From contig NZ_PABT01000009.1 of NCBI RefSeq assembly GCF_002699205.1, positions 89,458 to 153,457 of the forward strand: a stretch of 64,000 nt of DNA, written 5' to 3'. The position numbers and the translations under genes are program-made. The first letter of the stretch is position 1; each line of letters opens with the position of its first letter. The notes beneath the pieces are model-generated. The model did not search any database, was not told the DNA's origin, and saw only the letters and a list, made by a program, of their open reading frames with translations. Positions 42,301 through 50,584 of this stretch are shown here, piece after piece. The stretch comes from Allomuricauda sp. (GTDB lineage Bacteria; Bacteroidota; Bacteroidia; Flavobacteriales; Flavobacteriaceae).

Positions 42301-43749
42301 CGTCCCATACTCCTAACGGCAACTGCCGCCATTATGGGTTTTATACCAATGGCCATATCCACCTCGGGTGGTGCCGAAGTGCAACGGCCTTTGGCAACGG
42401 TGGTTATTGGTGGCTTGATTTCGGCAACGTTCTTGACATTGGTGGTGATCCCGGTACTTTACAGTTGGCTGGAGGTGCGCAAAGAACGTAAAAACAATGG
42501 AGGCGACACAAGTTACATCAAGAAAAGTACAACGATTCTTCTGGTGTTATTCAGTTTGGGAGGTTTCATGACCCCAAATTCGGTAAGTGCCCAGGACGGC
42601 CGGATGAGCCAAGTCGTCACTTTGGAAGAAGCCATCGCCATGGCAAAGGAAAATTATCCTTCCCTTAAGGAAAGCCAAGCCTTTATTGCGCGTGAGCAGG
42701 CGCTGAAAGGTACTAGCTTCGATTTGGGAAATACACAGGTGTTTACCGGAAAGGAAGAGTTCGGCAATGACCTACCCGGTGTACAGACCACTATTGGCGT
42801 ACAACAAGGGAATATAGATCTGCTTTCAGGTTTTTCAAAATCGAGGTTCTATAGGGAACGTGTCAAGTTGGGCGAAACATTCTATGCGGTCAATGAGCAG
42901 CAGTTGATCCGAAATGTAATGCAGGCCTATGACCGTATCAATTTCAACAAGGCACAATTGCGGTTTGCGGAACAGCTGGACAGTGTTTATGCCAACTTTA
43001 GGACGGCGGCACAATTGCGCTATGATACCGGGGAGACCGGCAAACTTGAATTTATTTCTGCTTCTTCGGAATATCAACAAATACAGGTATTGCGACAACA
43101 GGCCTACGACGATATTGAAATTGCGAAAAGGGCACTGAAGCAGTATCTGGGCATTGACCAGGAAATAGAAACCGTGGAAATGCCCTATGAACCCATGGAT
43201 TTTATAGGCCGCTTGGATTCAACTTCCGTAACCAACAATCCCATGCTTCAATATACCATGCAAAATGCTGAAGTTAGCAAAGCAAACATCGGTGTGGAAA
43301 AAGCGCAGTTCCTGCCCAAGTTCAACTTAACGTATGGAAGGCAGGTTGTGGATGATGTATCAGGTTTTAACACCTATCAGGCCGGGATCAGTATACCACT
43401 TTGGTTCTTTCCGCAAAAATCAAGGGTAAAGGCGGCCAAAGCCGAAGCCATGATGGCAGAAAATCAATATTTGGAACAAAAAGCAGTGACCGAAAGTAGA
43501 GTCTCACAGCTCATAAAATCCTTGGAAAAAACGCAAAAAACACTTGATTACTATCAGGAAGGCGCATTGCTCTTGGCCGAGGAACAAATTACCACGGCAG
43601 AACTGGCCTCTATGGAAGGTGAGATTGATTATGTAAACTATATCACGATTCTCAACAGTGCCATCAGGATAAAACAAAATCATTTACAGTTTATATATCA
43701 GTACAACCAGCAGTTCATTGAACTACAATACCAATTGGGCAACCTATAA
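39346..43749 (+). CDS. czcA: CzcA/CusA-type heavy-metal RND pump fused to a TolC-like outer-membrane factor
   Basis: 1,467 residues, about 400 longer than a normal CzcA. Residues 1 to about 1,045 are an HME-class RND pump: first TM at 12-30, large periplasmic loops, and the metal-type TM4 motif DFGIIVDGAVIIVEG (about 403-417). After a linker with its own hydrophobic segment (TTILLVLFSLGGFMTPNSVSA, about 1,063-1,085) comes a TolC-like part (VTLEEAIAMAKENYPSLKES, later FLPKFNLTYG and LELQ-type coiled coils). This fusion is a known Bacteroidota arrangement. It exports divalent metals (Co/Zn/Cd or Cu/Ag) across both membranes with the adaptor encoded next. Confidence 0.92.
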   Translation: MINKIISFSINNKFIIGLFIVALVGTGIWSMATINLGSVPDITNNQVQVITTAPNLGTEDIEQFVTYPVELAMANLPDVVELRSVSRFGLSVVTIVFKDEAGTYLPRQLVQEKLAEVSEEIPEGFGTPFMAPITTGLGEIFQYTLKVEEGYEEQYDAMELRTIQDWLVKRQMALVPGVVEVNAFGGYVKQYEVALNPDKLKSFGITMGQVFEALKVNNANTGGAYIEKNHQANFIRGEGLARSIEDLKNTVVVSQNGTPVLVRDVAERVGYGSQVRYGAFTQDGHESVGGQILMLKGESPSNVIKNVEKRITEIQKSLPDGVYIEPFLSRSELIARTTSTVEKNLIEGSLIVIFVLVLLLGSLRGGLITASVIPLSLLFAFILMKQFGVWANLMSLGAIDFGIIVDGAVIIVEGMVFHIHQRMKKSTKIIEQPEMDEIAYESASTMMNSAFFGQLIILIVFTPILFLTGVEGKMFRPMAFTFGFAVLGAIILCLTYVPMISSMFLKPAKNKNSWFAKFENRIDRFSDKIMSGLNKAYKPLLSFALRFKAGVVMGAVALLLITGFIFSNMGGEFIPKLDEGDIAMQALIKPGSSLTESIEASKKLQNIIGQFPEVKTMISRIGVAEIPTDPMPMDIADSYIILEKDKSKWTSAESKEELIEKIKEKIAVIPGVNFVFTQPVELRFNELLTGVREDVAIKLYGEDLGVLADKIQEIAAVIRTVPGAADINVEATSGLPQMTVEYNRPKMAQYGVTIDKMNDYVSAAFAGEKASVIFEGEKRFDVVIRLAKEYRQDINNLKNLYIDLPNGNQVPLKEVANISYKPGPMQISRDNTYRRISVGVNVRGRDVKSMVEEIQQKLDAEVKLPPGYYVTYGGSFENLQRASDRLMIVVPIALALIFILLYFALNSFSQSIMIYMAVPLAAIGGVFALLVRGMPFSISAGVGFIVLFGVAVLNGLVLINKFNELKESGMTNLKDRIYEATHERLRPILLTATAAIMGFIPMAISTSGGAEVQRPLATVVIGGLISATFLTLVVIPVLYSWLEVRKERKNNGGDTSYIKKSTTILLVLFSLGGFMTPNSVSAQDGRMSQVVTLEEAIAMAKENYPSLKESQAFIAREQALKGTSFDLGNTQVFTGKEEFGNDLPGVQTTIGVQQGNIDLLSGFSKSRFYRERVKLGETFYAVNEQQLIRNVMQAYDRINFNKAQLRFAEQLDSVYANFRTAAQLRYDTGETGKLEFISASSEYQQIQVLRQQAYDDIEIAKRALKQYLGIDQEIETVEMPYEPMDFIGRLDSTSVTNNPMLQYTMQNAEVSKANIGVEKAQFLPKFNLTYGRQVVDDVSGFNTYQAGISIPLWFFPQKSRVKAAKAEAMMAENQYLEQKAVTESRVSQLIKSLEKTQKTLDYYQEGALLLAEEQITTAELASMEGEIDYVNYITILNSAIRIKQNHLQFIYQYNQQFIELQYQLGNL

Positions 43750-43767
43750 TCCACAAAAGAAAAAGAA

Positions 43768-45006
43768 ATGAAAAATATAGCGATAACAAGTATCATATTT
43801 ATGGGCCTTTTGACAATGGGCTGCAACGACAAGCCCAATTCAGAATTGGGACATAATGAAGAAAGCACTGCCGCCGAAAATATGAAGGGTGAGGAAGGTG
43901 CACACAGTGAAGGCGGTGAAAATCATGAGGAAGAGGAAGGCGTGGTAGTGCTGACCAATGACCAAATCGAAACTATCGGACTTGAGACCAAAATATTGGA
44001 AAAACGTAATCTCGGCAATAATATCAAGGTTACCGGAAGGCTCGAACTTTTCCCCCAGGACAAGGCCAATATCAGTCCGTTCATGGGCGGTAACGTGAGG
44101 TCAATCAAGGTAATAGAAGGAGATAAAGTACGTAAGGGCGAGGTACTTGCCTATCTTGAACATCCGGATATTATAAGTATGCAGCAGGAATATCAGGAAA
44201 AAAATGACGAACTCGTGTTCCTGAAGCAGGATTTTGAGCGGAAAAAGACATTGTTCGACAAGGGTGTTTCCTCGGGAAAGGAATTCCAGATGGCTCAATC
44301 AAAATTTCGTTCCACCTCCTCTAGTGTTAACGGCTTAAAGGCAAAACTGCGATTATTGGGAATTAACACGTCCAAGGTAGAAGAAGGTGAAATCTACTCT
44401 GCCATCCCAATAACAACACCTATCTCGGGCTATGTGGATGAGGTAATGGTAAGCCTTGGCGATTATGTTGCGCCCCAGTCCAAGATGTTCGCTGTAAGCG
44501 ATAATTCAAAAATCCATTTGGACCTTAAAGTTTATGAAAAAGATATTCCGAAGGTAAAGGTGGGACAAAAAATAATTTTTACAGTGGCCTCTAAACCTGA
44601 TGAACTATTGACCGCAGAGGTCCATTCCGTCGGTAAGACTTTCGAGGAAGACCCTAAGGCATTGCACGTTCACGCCGATATAGACAATAAAAATGGCGAC
44701 CTTCTTCCGGGAATGTATGTTGAGGGCAGGATTACTGAAGGGGAAAAATCTGGATATGCCGTTACAGAGGAAGCTATCGTTAAGGAAGCCGAACAGTCAT
44801 ACATTTTTATTTTAGAAGAGGATGGAGAAACTGAGGGGAATAGGACGAAATTTAAAAGAATTCCTGTAAGCACGGGCATAAATGACCTTGGTTTTGTTGA
44901 AATCAATATTCCTACAGAAATGGCCAAAAACATTAAGGTTGTCACCGTTGGGGCCTATACCCTTTCTTCTGAAATGGTCAAGGGCGAACTCGAACACGGA
45001 CATTAA
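43768..45006 (+). CDS. czcB: RND efflux periplasmic adaptor (CzcB/CusB-like)
   Basis: 412 residues. Lipoprotein-type signal (IIFMGLLTMGC). A Glu/His-rich N-terminal stretch (HNEESTAAE...EGAHSEGGENHEEEEG) may bind metal. Then a membrane-fusion core: KVTGRLELFPQDKANISPFMGG, a lipoyl half-motif (IEGDKVRKGEVLAYLEHPD), a coiled-coil hairpin (YQEKNDELVFLKQDFERKKTLF) and a beta-barrel with ITTPISGYVDEVMVSLGDYV. It is 18 bp downstream of czcA. It bridges the inner-membrane pump and the fused outer-membrane factor. Confidence 0.92.
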   Translation: MKNIAITSIIFMGLLTMGCNDKPNSELGHNEESTAAENMKGEEGAHSEGGENHEEEEGVVVLTNDQIETIGLETKILEKRNLGNNIKVTGRLELFPQDKANISPFMGGNVRSIKVIEGDKVRKGEVLAYLEHPDIISMQQEYQEKNDELVFLKQDFERKKTLFDKGVSSGKEFQMAQSKFRSTSSSVNGLKAKLRLLGINTSKVEEGEIYSAIPITTPISGYVDEVMVSLGDYVAPQSKMFAVSDNSKIHLDLKVYEKDIPKVKVGQKIIFTVASKPDELLTAEVHSVGKTFEEDPKALHVHADIDNKNGDLLPGMYVEGRITEGEKSGYAVTEEAIVKEAEQSYIFILEEDGETEGNRTKFKRIPVSTGINDLGFVEINIPTEMAKNIKVVTVGAYTLSSEMVKGELEHGH

Positions 45007-45101
45007 TTCAATAACCATCAAAGGTTTTGATTCCGGGTCTGTTTTCCCCTTAGTTAGTTAAAAATAAACAGTCCCGGGTCAAAATCATAAAAGATAAAAA
45101 G

Positions 45102-45440
45102 ATGAAAGAAATAAAAGCATTTATAAAACCGAACAGGATACAACGGGTCATTGAAGCCCTCAGCGATAATGGGTTTAAGAGCATGACCCTATCACAGGCC
45201 GAAGGGACCGGGGCATTCAAGGCAAAAGGTGCCAAACCCTCACTTGATTTTCATGTGACGGACAGTCCCGTGGTAAAAGTGGAACTGGTCTGCCAGAACG
45301 AGGAGGCCCAAACGGCAATAGACATCATTCTTAAAAATGGCAGGACGCCCGATCCTGGTGATGGTATAATCTATCTGTCCAACATTGAAGATGCTTTCCA
45401 GATAAAGACCGGGGAATCCTTAAAACGTTACGACCATTAA
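45102..45440 (+). CDS. PII-like signalling protein linked to metal efflux
   Basis: 112 residues, full GlnB/PII length. It starts MKEIKAFIKPNRIQRVIEALSDNGFKSMTLSQAEGTG and ends DGIIYLSNIEDAFQIKTGE, the canonical first strand/helix and C-terminal segment of PII. The T-loop is altered (FKAKGAKPSLDFH) and lacks the Tyr used for uridylylation. PII-like proteins of this kind occur next to RND metal pumps and are thought to sense cations or nucleotides rather than nitrogen. It sits between czcB and a Fur-family regulator. The ligand is unknown. Confidence 0.8.
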   Translation: MKEIKAFIKPNRIQRVIEALSDNGFKSMTLSQAEGTGAFKAKGAKPSLDFHVTDSPVVKVELVCQNEEAQTAIDIILKNGRTPDPGDGIIYLSNIEDAFQIKTGESLKRYDH

Positions 45441-45454
45441 ACTGTTTACAACCA

Positions 45455-45877
45455 ATGGAAAAAATAGTGAAAAAGTTGGAGAGCAGGGGCATTCGCCCGA
45501 CGGCAATGCGCCTGATAACCTATAAACGGTTGGCGCAGTTGAACGTTGCCGTTAGCTTGGGCGAACTTGAAAAACATTTTGAACGTTCGGAGCGGAGCAC
45601 GCTTTTTCGTACCATGAAGACCTTTGAAGAAAATGCCATCGTGCATCAAATCGAAGATGGAACAGGCGTCATTAAATATGCACTATGCGAGGAAGATTGT
45701 GAATGTGAGGTCGGTAACGACCTCCATTTACACTTTCATTGCAATAGCTGTGGGGAAACGGTGTGCCTGACGGATCATAAAATCCCACAGATCAACCTGC
45801 CCGAAGGCTATGTGGCAGAAGATATCAATCTTGTGGCAAAGGGAGTCTGTGGGAAATGCAATGATGGCCTGGAGTAA
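45455..45877 (+). CDS. Fur-family metalloregulator (Zur/Fur-like), first copy
   Basis: 140 residues. The DNA-binding wing domain (LESRGIRPTAMRLITYKRL, FRTMKTFEENAIVHQIEDG) is followed by LHLHFHCNSCGETVCL and VCGKC, giving the two CxxC pairs of the structural zinc site and the HxHxH sensory patch. It lies 14 bp after the PII-like gene. It is close in sequence to the Fur homologue at 49901, so the two look like paralogues on one element. A Zn- or Co-type sensor is more likely than iron given the neighbours; that is inference. Confidence 0.85.
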   Translation: MEKIVKKLESRGIRPTAMRLITYKRLAQLNVAVSLGELEKHFERSERSTLFRTMKTFEENAIVHQIEDGTGVIKYALCEEDCECEVGNDLHLHFHCNSCGETVCLTDHKIPQINLPEGYVAEDINLVAKGVCGKCNDGLE

Positions 45878-45900
45878 CATTTTAATTAAAAATTGGAACA

Positions 45901-46260
45901 ATGGTGACGATCTATAAAAAGGAATGTAAAGTTTATATGGTAGCTCGAAATGGACTTGATGCTACGGATCATGAAAATTTGATCCTTCAACTAAAAGACC
46001 ATATACAGGCACACAACAAAGTGTACTGGTATATTGAGATGGAAAATTTTAAGGCATGGACTGCAAGCTCATATTGGAATGATATTGTTCTTAAACTTCC
46101 GAATGAGGAACGTCTAAAACGGGTCGCATTGGTAGGAAATGAAAAATGGCACGAACAGTTTACGGAGGTTTTGACACCCTTTACAAGGGCTCACATGAAA
46201 TTCTTCGGACCCAGTGAAAAAGATTTGGCCAAAGAATGGATAGAGAAAAAAAACAATTAA
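45901..46260 (+). CDS. SpoIIAA-like/STAS-SEC14 domain protein, first copy
   Basis: 119 residues, soluble. The pattern of a short strand, helix, then WYIEMENFKAWTASSYWNDI, LKRVALVGNEKWHEQF and ARAHMKFF-like end (AHMKFFGPSEKDLAKEWI) matches the SpoIIAA-like family (PF11964). Its function in metal loci is unknown. A second member is at 46937, and the two share the V(A)LVG-K-W and FF/YFG blocks. It follows the Fur gene by 23 bp on the same strand. Confidence 0.78.
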   Translation: MVTIYKKECKVYMVARNGLDATDHENLILQLKDHIQAHNKVYWYIEMENFKAWTASSYWNDIVLKLPNEERLKRVALVGNEKWHEQFTEVLTPFTRAHMKFFGPSEKDLAKEWIEKKNN

Positions 46261-46480
46261 AAACAGTTCAATTAATTTTAATGTAAAAACTATAATATAC
46301 AATCAGATTACCCATAAATACATAGGATATGTCGGGGGGTATCTGGATGTTTATCGTCCCAGGGAGAAACAAAAAAAATTACACAATAAAAATCCGGGGG
46401 TTGGCGTGAATCGAATTAAGAGAAAAAGAGTTTGAACAGCAAAAAAAAGTTGTTTTGGGAAAATTAAAAAATAATCGATA

Positions 46481-46705
46481 ATGAAACTGCTTAGTGACAA
46501 AAGTGATTTCAAAAACGAAGTACTGGACAACCAAGGACTTCCCATTGCTATTGCGCTTGGATTTATAGCGGGCATATTTATGGCACAACCATTGGGCATT
46601 TCCCTGTTGCATTATGGCCTGGGTGGCGATGCGGCAACTGGTGGCATTTGTCCTAAGAAGGATTTCGACAAATCATGGGGTTTGGGGCTATGGACCAAAC
46701 CTTGA
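46481..46705 (+). pseudogene. Short chimeric-looking frame, probable gene remnant
   Basis: 74 residues. The first 20 (LLSDKSDFKNEVLDNQGLP) resemble the start of a thioredoxin-fold protein. After that the frame becomes a hydrophobic segment (IAIALGFIAGIFMAQPLGIS) and then unrelated sequence. This change of character suggests a deletion or fusion of two genes. No terminator or partner is obvious, and the following 230 bp to 46937 contain no gene (see the tRNA-like fragment among the rejected items). It could also be a real small membrane protein. Confidence 0.35.
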
Positions 46706-46936
46706 AAAATGTCCTGTTCGGCACAAGGGGAAGCAGTATCGCACTGATGTTTTAAACAAAAAAGGAAATCTCTTGTGTTAGGTGCCTAAATCAGTAAAAC
46801 CGTGTGTTCAAATCCGGGTGGCCGCCCATATTTTTTGACCAGCACTGGGAACGGTTCCCGGGAATAGGATTATCTGAAGCTCTGGATTATATGGAAATGC
46901 ACCTAAGTTGATATAAATCCGATAAAAAAGTGAAAA

Positions 46937-47296
46937 ATGACACAGCTATTGAACATAGAAAAAGAAAACGTAATTGCCGCCAAAATCAAGGGCAAAATCA
47001 CAAAGAGGGATATAGAAAAAATCCATCCGCTGATCCACACCATCACCAAAAAAGGCCATAAGGTACATTTTTACTTTGAACTGGAAGAATTTCACGGTAA
47101 TGGCCCAAAAGGTTTATGGGCAGATTTAAAAGTAGATACCGCACATATATCGGAATACGGTAAAATGGCATTTGTAGGCGAAAAAAAATGGCAGGAATGG
47201 GCCGTCAAAGCCATGGATTTCTTTACTGGTTCAGAAGTCAAATATTTTGGTTTTCAAGATAAGGCAAAAGCAAAAAACTGGATACAAAACAACTAA
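46937..47296 (+). CDS. SpoIIAA-like/STAS-SEC14 domain protein, second copy
   Basis: 119 residues, same family as the protein at 45901 (KVHFYFELEEFHG, KMAFVGEKKWQEWAV, EVKYFGFQDKAKAKNWI). It starts 231 bp after the previous frame and ends 4 bp before the metal ATPase gene, so it is probably co-expressed with the pump. The STAS/SEC14-like fold binds small hydrophobic ligands or proteins in other families. Its role with metal export is not known. Confidence 0.8.
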   Translation: MTQLLNIEKENVIAAKIKGKITKRDIEKIHPLIHTITKKGHKVHFYFELEEFHGNGPKGLWADLKVDTAHISEYGKMAFVGEKKWQEWAVKAMDFFTGSEVKYFGFQDKAKAKNWIQNN

Positions 47297-47300
47297 GGAC

Positions 47301-49865
47301 ATGAAAAAACTAAAAATAAAGATTCCCGTAATCCTTCCCCAGGTGCCGGACGAAAAAGATGCCTGTGTCAATAGGCTCATTGATAAACTGAAAGGACGAG
47401 AGGGCATTGATAATGTGCACGTATCCGATGAAAAAGCGAACGGTGTTCCTCAACTCTGTTTCCATTACGACCCCGATGTCATTTCCCTTGATAGGGTACA
47501 GTCCCTGGCAGAAACAACCGGTGCCCAAATCTCAAATAAATTTGGGCATAGGTTGATAGCCGTGGATGGCATACGCCACACCCGCCATGCCCGAACCATC
47601 GAGAAAGCCCTCAAGGAGGTCGATGGGGTACTCGAAGTTTCCGTTTCCGCTTCTGGAATGATACATGTGGAATTTGATAAGGGCATTACAGGATTTGGGG
47701 CCATTCAAAAGAAAATAGAAAAACAAGGGTTGTCCATTATTGATCCGTCCATTGGCACAGAATTGTATTTACAACAAATGGAAGTATCCAACGGCGAAGA
47801 AAAATCGAGGGTTATTCAGAATAAAAAGGAAAAACAACACCTTGAAGCAAATGGCAAAGGCCACGTTCACAAAAAGGGTGAGGACCATGTTGATGAACAG
47901 GGCGAAGACCATGTGCATGCACACGGCGGTATTTTTGGAAAGAACACCGAACTTATTTTTGCCCTAATTTGCGGAGTCATTCTTGGAATAGGTTTTGGGT
48001 TGTCCTACCTAGCGGCAGTTCCGGATTGGGTAAGCTTATCCCTGTATATAGGAGCCTATTTTTTTGGCGGTTATTTTACTGCAAAAGAGGCCGTCCAGAC
48101 TGTTGCCAAAGGTGGTTTTGAAATCGATTTTTTGATGCTGGTGGCCGCCATTGGTGCAGCTATTCTGGGTGAATGGGAAGAAGGTGCACTCCTATTGTTC
48201 CTGTTCAGTTTGGGGCATGCCCTAGAGCATTATGCAATGGAGAAGGCACGAAAATCCATCGCGGCACTGGCAGATTTGGCCCCAAAAACCGCCTTGCTGA
48301 AAAAAGATGGCAGGACCGAAGAGGTCGGAATCGAAAAGTTGGGTATTGGCGATATCATTGTGGTCAAGCCAAACAGTAAAATATCCGCTGACGGTGTTGT
48401 GGTCGATGGAGAAAGCAGTGTCAACCAAGCTCCCATAACCGGGGAAAGTGTACCGGTAGATAAAGTTCCCGTTCAAGATATTGACAGGGACTATTCAGAG
48501 GAAGATGATATAAAGGACGAAAACCGTGTTTTTGCGGGAACCATTAACGGTAACAACACCCTTGATATAAAGGTGATCAAGGAGGCAAAGGACTCAACGC
48601 TATCCCGATTGGTAAAGTTGGTAAATGAAGCGCAGACCCAAAAATCGCCCACACAGTTGCTTACCGATAAATTTGAAAGGTACTTTGTGCCTTCCGTACT
48701 GGTACTGGTCGTACTATTGCTTTTTGCTTTTTTGGTCATAGACGAGCCGTTCAGCGCCAGTTTTTATAGAGCAATGGCAGTACTGGTAGCCGCTAGCCCC
48801 TGCGCATTGGCGATTTCGACACCGAGTGCGGTTTTGAGCGGGGTGGCTAGGGCCGCCCGTGGCGGAGTGTTGATCAAAGGGGGGCGACCTTTGGAAGACT
48901 TGGGGACACTCACCGCCCTGGCATTTGACAAGACAGGCACCCTGACAGAAGGAAAGCCTAAACTCACAGAAGTGGTCCCCCTTGGGAAACTATCGGAAAA
49001 TGAACTATTAAAAATAGCCGTAGCGGTAGAAAACCTTAGTGACCACCCTTTGGCAAAAGCCGTGGTCCGAGATGGCAAGGAGCGCCTGAAAGGTGGCGAA
49101 ATACCCGATGCTTCCGATTTGGAAGCCGTACTGGGCAAGGGTATTAAGGCTTCCTTGGGCGATGATAAAATCTATATAGGGAACCTTGACCTCTATGAAG
49201 GGCTTGATGAGAGTTCGCCTTCCGAAGAGATAACAATAAAAGTCCGTGGTCTTGAAGGGGGGGGCAATACGACTATGCTCGTTAGGAAGAATGAAGAATA
49301 CGTAGGCATCATCGCCCTAATGGACACCCCTCGTGAAGCCGCCAAGGCAACCCTTAAAAAATTAAAGGAAATCGGTATCAAACGAATGATTATGCTTACG
49401 GGCGATAACCAAAAAGTGGCCGATGCCGTTGCCAAAGAAATAGGGTTGACCGATGCCTGGGGCAGTCTATTGCCCGAAGAAAAGGTGGATGCCATTAAAA
49501 AACTAAAGAAAAAGGAGTCCAAGGTGGCGATGGTAGGTGATGGCGTTAATGATGCACCTGCGATGGCAAACAGTACCGTAGGTATTGCGATGGGTGCCGC
49601 AGGAAGCGATGTGGCCTTGGAAACCGCCGATGTTGCCCTTATGGGCGATAAGTTGGAGACATTACCCTTTGCCATTGGCCTGAGCCGAAAGGCAAAAGCA
49701 ATCATAAAGCAGAACTTATGGGTTAGCCTTGGCATTGTGGCATTGCTTATTCCCTCTACCATATTCGGGTTCGCCAATATCGGAATCGCGGTGGTAATAC
49801 ATGAAGGCTCAACCTTATTGGTCGTTTTCAATGCCTTGCGCTTATTGGCTTACAATGGAAAATAA
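47301..49865 (+). CDS. P1B-4-type heavy-metal P-type ATPase
   Basis: 854 residues from the Met at 47301. Two degenerate HMA-like domains (no CxxC) are at the N-terminus, then a His-rich linker (GHVHKKGEDHVDEQGEDHVH, about residues 190-210) and eight TM helices. The membrane metal site is SPCALAIS (about 499), not CPC, and the last helices carry HEGSTLLVVFNALRLL (about 835). SPC plus HEG(S/G)T is the P1B-4 signature (CoaT/PfeT type: Co, Fe or Zn). DKTGTLTEG (about 543), TGDN and GDGVNDAPA are intact. It exports metal from the cytosol. The His-rich part is a probable sensor or buffer. Confidence 0.92.
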   Translation: MKKLKIKIPVILPQVPDEKDACVNRLIDKLKGREGIDNVHVSDEKANGVPQLCFHYDPDVISLDRVQSLAETTGAQISNKFGHRLIAVDGIRHTRHARTIEKALKEVDGVLEVSVSASGMIHVEFDKGITGFGAIQKKIEKQGLSIIDPSIGTELYLQQMEVSNGEEKSRVIQNKKEKQHLEANGKGHVHKKGEDHVDEQGEDHVHAHGGIFGKNTELIFALICGVILGIGFGLSYLAAVPDWVSLSLYIGAYFFGGYFTAKEAVQTVAKGGFEIDFLMLVAAIGAAILGEWEEGALLLFLFSLGHALEHYAMEKARKSIAALADLAPKTALLKKDGRTEEVGIEKLGIGDIIVVKPNSKISADGVVVDGESSVNQAPITGESVPVDKVPVQDIDRDYSEEDDIKDENRVFAGTINGNNTLDIKVIKEAKDSTLSRLVKLVNEAQTQKSPTQLLTDKFERYFVPSVLVLVVLLLFAFLVIDEPFSASFYRAMAVLVAASPCALAISTPSAVLSGVARAARGGVLIKGGRPLEDLGTLTALAFDKTGTLTEGKPKLTEVVPLGKLSENELLKIAVAVENLSDHPLAKAVVRDGKERLKGGEIPDASDLEAVLGKGIKASLGDDKIYIGNLDLYEGLDESSPSEEITIKVRGLEGGGNTTMLVRKNEEYVGIIALMDTPREAAKATLKKLKEIGIKRMIMLTGDNQKVADAVAKEIGLTDAWGSLLPEEKVDAIKKLKKKESKVAMVGDGVNDAPAMANSTVGIAMGAAGSDVALETADVALMGDKLETLPFAIGLSRKAKAIIKQNLWVSLGIVALLIPSTIFGFANIGIAVVIHEGSTLLVVFNALRLLAYNGK

Positions 49866-49900
49866 GAATATGGATGGCACGGTTTTAATCCCCATGTAAA

Positions 49901-50374
49901 ATGACGCTTACTGAGAAAACACTTTTACGGCTCGGCATCAGACCCACTGTGATGAGGGTCAAGATGTATCAATATCTTAAGCGGAGACAAAGTGCGGTAT
50001 CCTTGGTCGAGATGGAAAAAACTTTTGCCCAAAAAGGCGTGAACAAGAAAACAGTCCATAAAACAACATTTTATAGGACTATCAACCTCTTTATGGAACA
50101 AGGTCTGGTCCATCAGATTGATGATGGAACATACATTGCAAAATATGCACTTTCTGATAGAAGTCACATAGACAAACACGATAAAGACTTACATATGCAT
50201 TTTCATTGCACCGTATGTGGAAAAACACTATGTCTGCCGGATAGAATATCAGAAAAAAGCTTGCCTGATGATTATGAAGTGAGCAATGCTAACCTGGTAT
50301 TAAAAGGGGTATGTAAAAGTTGTAGAAAAAATAACAAGGATGAAGAAGCTTCAGCAGTTGACCAAGGAAATTAA
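49901..50374 (+). CDS. Fur-family metalloregulator, second copy
   Basis: 157 residues. It has the same layout as the protein at 45455: RLGIRPTVMRVKMYQYL, FYRTINLFMEQGLVHQIDDG, then LHMHFHCTVCGKTLCLPD and CKSCRK. Two CxxC pairs and HxHFH are conserved. It follows the P-type ATPase by 35 bp and probably senses the metal that pump exports. The last 11 codons overlap the start of a broken small gene in another frame, so the C-terminus may have been altered by a rearrangement. Confidence 0.85.
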   Translation: MTLTEKTLLRLGIRPTVMRVKMYQYLKRRQSAVSLVEMEKTFAQKGVNKKTVHKTTFYRTINLFMEQGLVHQIDDGTYIAKYALSDRSHIDKHDKDLHMHFHCTVCGKTLCLPDRISEKSLPDDYEVSNANLVLKGVCKSCRKNNKDEEASAVDQGN

Positions 50375-50558
50375 CGAATTTACATTGAGAATTGAGCAGG
50401 ACTATCCTGAACTATACCAATATCTTGATGAAAATCCCATTACAATCCGTGATTGTGAAACACCTTAGATTTCCGTCAACCCGTTCGTGGAATATTTGGA
50501 TAGCCTAAAGTCATTCTTGGAAAGATATATAGGGTCGCATAAAAAAATGAAGCCCTGA
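50340..50558 (+). pseudogene. Small helical protein gene interrupted by an in-frame amber codon
   Basis: The frame reads MKKLQQLTKEINEFTL, then IEQDYPELYQYLDENPITI, and DCETP, then TAG at 50466-50468. It continues in the same frame as ISVNPFVEYLDSLKSFLERYIGSHKK to TGA at 50558. Together this gives the whole of a roughly 70-residue protein of a family common in Bacteroidota (LTxEI, YPELYxxLDENP, YLxSLKxxL). One base change created the stop. Either the gene is dead or the first 42 residues suffice. It starts inside the end of the fur-like gene. Confidence 0.65.
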
Positions 50559-50584
50559 AATATAATTGATTCAGTAGTATATTA

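Noticed and set aside
46777..46835. tRNA-like piece: GTTCAAATCC T-loop-like word and GGTGGCCGCCC near a T-run
   Set aside because: The T stem does not pair, there is no matching acceptor strand, and the anticodon arm cannot be built. It is at best a tRNA 3' relic used as an attachment site, or chance.
46847..46859. Palindrome GGGAAC-G-GTTCCC
   Set aside because: Short, with a 1-base loop, no T-tract and no gene clearly controlled by it.
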